NCBI GenBank assembly: GCA_016206745.1
Contig: JACQQW010000103.1
Span: forward strand, 1-7,841
Direction: 5' to 3'
Length of the DNA stretch: 7,841 nucleotides
Source: Candidatus Omnitrophota bacterium
GTDB taxonomy: Bacteria > Omnitrophota > Gorgyraeia > Zapsychrales > Fredricksoniimonadaceae
The notes beneath the pieces are model-generated. The model saw only the letters and a list, made by a program, of their open reading frames with translations, did not search any database and was not told the DNA's origin. Below are positions 5,992-7,841 of this stretch, piece by piece. The position numbers and the translations under genes were made by a program. Position 1 is the first letter of the stretch, and every line of letters starts with the position of its first letter.

Positions 5992-7046
5992 AGATCGAAG
6001 AGCTTTTAAACCATACCGGCGAGTGGCTGCGCGGCACGGGCCCGAGCGCGAACATTGTCATGAGTTCGCGCATACGCTTAGCGCGCAATTTGGACCCGGC
6101 GGTATTCACCAATAAAGCCGGCAAGAAAAACCTGGAGTCGGTGTTTATCGCCGTGGAAAAGGCCGCCGGCAACATCAGTTTGTTTAAAGGCGCGTCGCTT
6201 TTTCGCATGGTCGAGCTTGACCCGGTGGACCGGCAACTGCTGGTCGAACGCCACCTGATGAGCCACGAGCATGCCTCAAATCCGGAAGGCAAAGGGCTGC
6301 TGGTATCTACCGAAGAGGTCGTATCGGTCATGATCAATGAGGAAGACCATTTGCGCATCCAGGTCATGCGTTCCGGCCTGAATTTGACCGACGCCTGGAG
6401 CATTATTAACGCCATCGACGATGCCTTTGCCAGGGAATTCAAATATGCGTTTTTGCCCAATTGGGGATATTTGACCGCCTGCCCGACCAACACGGGCACG
6501 GCCATGCGCGGCAGCGTCATGGTGCATTTGCCGGCGCTGGTCATGACCAAACAGATCAACAAAGTCTTGGCCGCGATTTCCAAATTGTCATTTGCCAGCC
6601 GCGGGTTTTACGGCGAGGGCACCCAGGCCTCCGGTAATTTTTACCAGATTTCCAACCAGGTGTCCCTGGGCCACAGCGAAGCCGATATCATCCAGAACAT
6701 CAACGGCCTGATCCGCCAGGTCATTGAACAGGAAGAGCAGGCCCGCCAGGCCCTGCTGGTGCAGAGCCGCCCCATGCTCGAGGACAAGATCTGCCGGTCA
6801 TGGGGCTTGCTGAAGACCGCGCGCATCATCTCCAGCCAGGAGGCCATTGAGCTGTTTTCGATGGCCCGCCTGGGGGTGGACATGGGCATTTTAAAAAATG
6901 TGGACCATAAAGCCATTAATGAGCTTTTTATTGTGATCCAGCCGGCGCATTTACAAAAAATCGAAGGCAAAAAATTAAACGCGTTTGAACGCGACACCAA
7001 ACGGGCCGCGGTCATACGCCAGAAGCTGGGAGGTAATCATGTTTAA
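5988..7046 (+). CDS. mcsB: Protein-arginine kinase McsB (ATP:guanido phosphotransferase family)
   Basis: Phosphorylates arginine residues on proteins; in Bacillus phospho-arginine is the tag that delivers damaged proteins to ClpC-ClpP. The 352 residues are normal for McsB. Visible hallmarks are [10 protein letters not shown] (26-35, phosphate-binding arginines), NEEDHLRI (117-124, substrate-side carboxylates), [21 protein letters not shown] (164-184, with the catalytic-loop cysteine C165) and [20 protein letters not shown] (205-224). RDTKRA at 335-340 matches the RDxxRA phospho-arginine-binding allosteric motif of true McsB, which metabolic arginine and creatine kinases lack. The start codon overlaps the mcsA stop by 4 bp and the stop overlaps clpC by 8 bp, so the kinase, its activator and the unfoldase are translated together. 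Confidence 0.95.
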   Translation: MKIEELLNHTGEWLRGTGPSANIVMSSRIRLARNLDPAVFTNKAGKKNLESVFIAVEKAAGNISLFKGASLFRMVELDPVDRQLLVERHLMSHEHASNPEGKGLLVSTEEVVSVMINEEDHLRIQVMRSGLNLTDAWSIINAIDDAFAREFKYAFLPNWGYLTACPTNTGTAMRGSVMVHLPALVMTKQINKVLAAISKLSFASRGFYGEGTQASGNFYQISNQVSLGHSEADIIQNINGLIRQVIEQEEQARQALLVQSRPMLEDKICRSWGLLKTARIISSQEAIELFSMARLGVDMGILKNVDHKAINELFIVIQPAHLQKIEGKKLNAFERDTKRAAVIRQKLGGNHV

Positions 7047-7841
7047 CCGGTTCACGGAACGGGCACGCAAAGTCATTGTTTACGCCAAGGAAGAAGCGCG
7101 GCGTTTTAACCACGATTATATCGGCACCGAGCATTTATTGCTGGGGCTTATCCGGGAAGGCGAAGGGGTCGCGGCCGCGGTGCTGCAGAAACTGGGTCTG
7201 GACCTGGAAACCATCCGTCTGGAGGTGGAGAAACTGGTCCAGCCGGGGCCGCAGACTCAGGTCATGGGGGACATCCCTTTTACCCCGCGTTCGAAAAAAG
7301 CGCTGGAGCTCTCCGCCGAGGAGGCCAGGGCGCTGGGGCACAATTATATCGGCACCGAACATTTATTGCTGGGACTGGTCAAAGAAGGCGAGGGCATGGC
7401 CTACCGGGTCTTGCTCAACCTCGGCCTGGATTTGGGCAAGCTGCGCAATGAGGTCATGGAATTGCTGGGATCCGGAATCCCCGGGTACGGGCAGCAGCAG
7501 GAAGCGGCCAAGACCGGCAAGACCCCGGCGATCGACGCTTATGGGCGGAATTTGAATAAAATGGCGCGGGAAGGAAAACTGGATCCGGTGATCGGTCGCA
7601 AAAATGAAATCGAGCGCGTCGTCCAGATTTTGTCGCGGCGCACCAAAAACAACCCTGTGCTTTTAGGGGAGGCGGGCATCGGCAAGACCGCCATTGTCGA
7701 AGGGCTGGCCCAGCAAATCGTGGCCGGCGATGTGCCTGAGATCCTGCGCGACAAGACCATCGTGGTGCTGGACCTGGCCATGATGATCGCGGGCACCAAA
7801 TACCGCGGCCAGTTCGAGGAACGCATCAAGGCGGTCATGGA
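7039..7841 (+). CDS. clpC: ClpC AAA+ unfoldase, 5' part (runs off the window)
   Basis: Hexameric ATPase that unfolds substrates, including phospho-arginine-tagged proteins, for ClpP. ATG at 7039 has a strong GGGAGG at 7028-7033, five bases upstream, and overlaps the mcsB stop by 8 bp. The 267 codons present stay open to the edge. Two Clp-N repeats are clear: [18 protein letters not shown] (26-43) and [18 protein letters not shown] (102-119), 76 residues apart. A charged linker follows to about residue 163, then the first AAA+ domain begins with LDPVIGR (181-187), Walker A GEAGIGKT (210-217) and the [11 protein letters not shown] pore-loop region (252-262). Full ClpC is about 810-850 residues, so roughly two thirds, including the middle domain and second AAA+ module, lie outside the window. 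Confidence 0.96.
   Translation, partial: MFNRFTERARKVIVYAKEEARRFNHDYIGTEHLLLGLIREGEGVAAAVLQKLGLDLETIRLEVEKLVQPGPQTQVMGDIPFTPRSKKALELSAEEARALGHNYIGTEHLLLGLVKEGEGMAYRVLLNLGLDLGKLRNEVMELLGSGIPGYGQQQEAAKTGKTPAIDAYGRNLNKMAREGKLDPVIGRKNEIERVVQILSRRTKNNPVLLGEAGIGKTAIVEGLAQQIVAGDVPEILRDKTIVVLDLAMMIAGTKYRGQFEERIKAVM
7115..7376 (+). repeat. Intragenic direct repeat encoding the two Clp-N halves
   Basis: Two 34-base copies, 7115-7148 and 7343-7376, differ at only two positions (both G to A, one at a third codon position in a Glu codon and one in a Gly codon). They are spaced 228 bases apart, exactly 76 codons. Both encode the [11 protein letters not shown] core of the Clp-N repeats. Confidence 0.85.

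Noticed and set aside
7076..7555. 159-codon plus-strand frame near the right end
   Set aside because: It is an out-of-frame shadow rich in Arg, Trp and Ser; the clpC frame from 7039 overlaps it entirely and encodes clear Clp-N and Walker A motifs.
1..7841. tRNA, rRNA, CRISPR array, CIRCE or CtsR operator
   Set aside because: I scanned the intergenic stretches and found no cloverleaf, no regularly spaced repeats, no TTAGCACTC-N9-GAGTGCTAA and no GGTCAAA heptad pair.

Overview
This window is a tightly packed, mostly plus-strand block of bacterial housekeeping genes interrupted by one small accessory island. The order is lysS (lysyl-tRNA synthetase), lolC/E (lipoprotein-release permease), [minus-strand brnT-brnA toxin-antitoxin pair and an AT-rich decayed stretch], lolD (lipoprotein-release ATPase), ilvE (class IV branched-chain aminotransferase), mcsA, mcsB (protein-arginine kinase and its activator) and the 5' part of clpC, which runs off the right edge.

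The Lol genes imply a diderm bacterium with outer-membrane lipoproteins. McsA-McsB-ClpC is best known from Firmicutes, so finding it directly beside Lol genes points to a non-Firmicute diderm. Recall of similar gene orders suggests an Omnitrophota or other PVC-related lineage. That is an inference from gene content and cannot be proven from this window. The core genes look moderately GC-rich: by hand count 41 of 60 bases are G/C at 7141-7200. The island is much poorer: 20 of 60 at 3361-3420 and 16 of 60 at 3541-3600.

Layout. Positions 22-2672 hold lysS and lolC/E, separated by 2 bp. Positions 2673-3909 hold the island. It contains a convergent brnTA operon with its own near-consensus promoter and a candidate operator, a 13-bp tandem duplication, a frameshifted and truncated hicA-like toxin remnant, and an unidentified start-less reading frame. 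Positions 3910-7841 hold lolD-ilvE-mcsA-mcsB-clpC with spacings of +2, -11, -4 and -8 bp, which is strong evidence for one translationally coupled transcript. An extended -10 promoter just before lolD may drive it.

How the genes work together. LolC/E with LolD forms the ABC machine that extracts lipoproteins from the inner membrane. McsA/McsB mark damaged proteins with phospho-arginine, and ClpC (with ClpP, not in the window) unfolds them. No CtsR gene or heptad operator is visible, so heat-shock control of this mcs-clpC unit must differ from the Bacillus model. I see no convincing new system. The most interesting parts are the island that splits the Lol genes, the brnTA control region, and the toxin remnant beside it.
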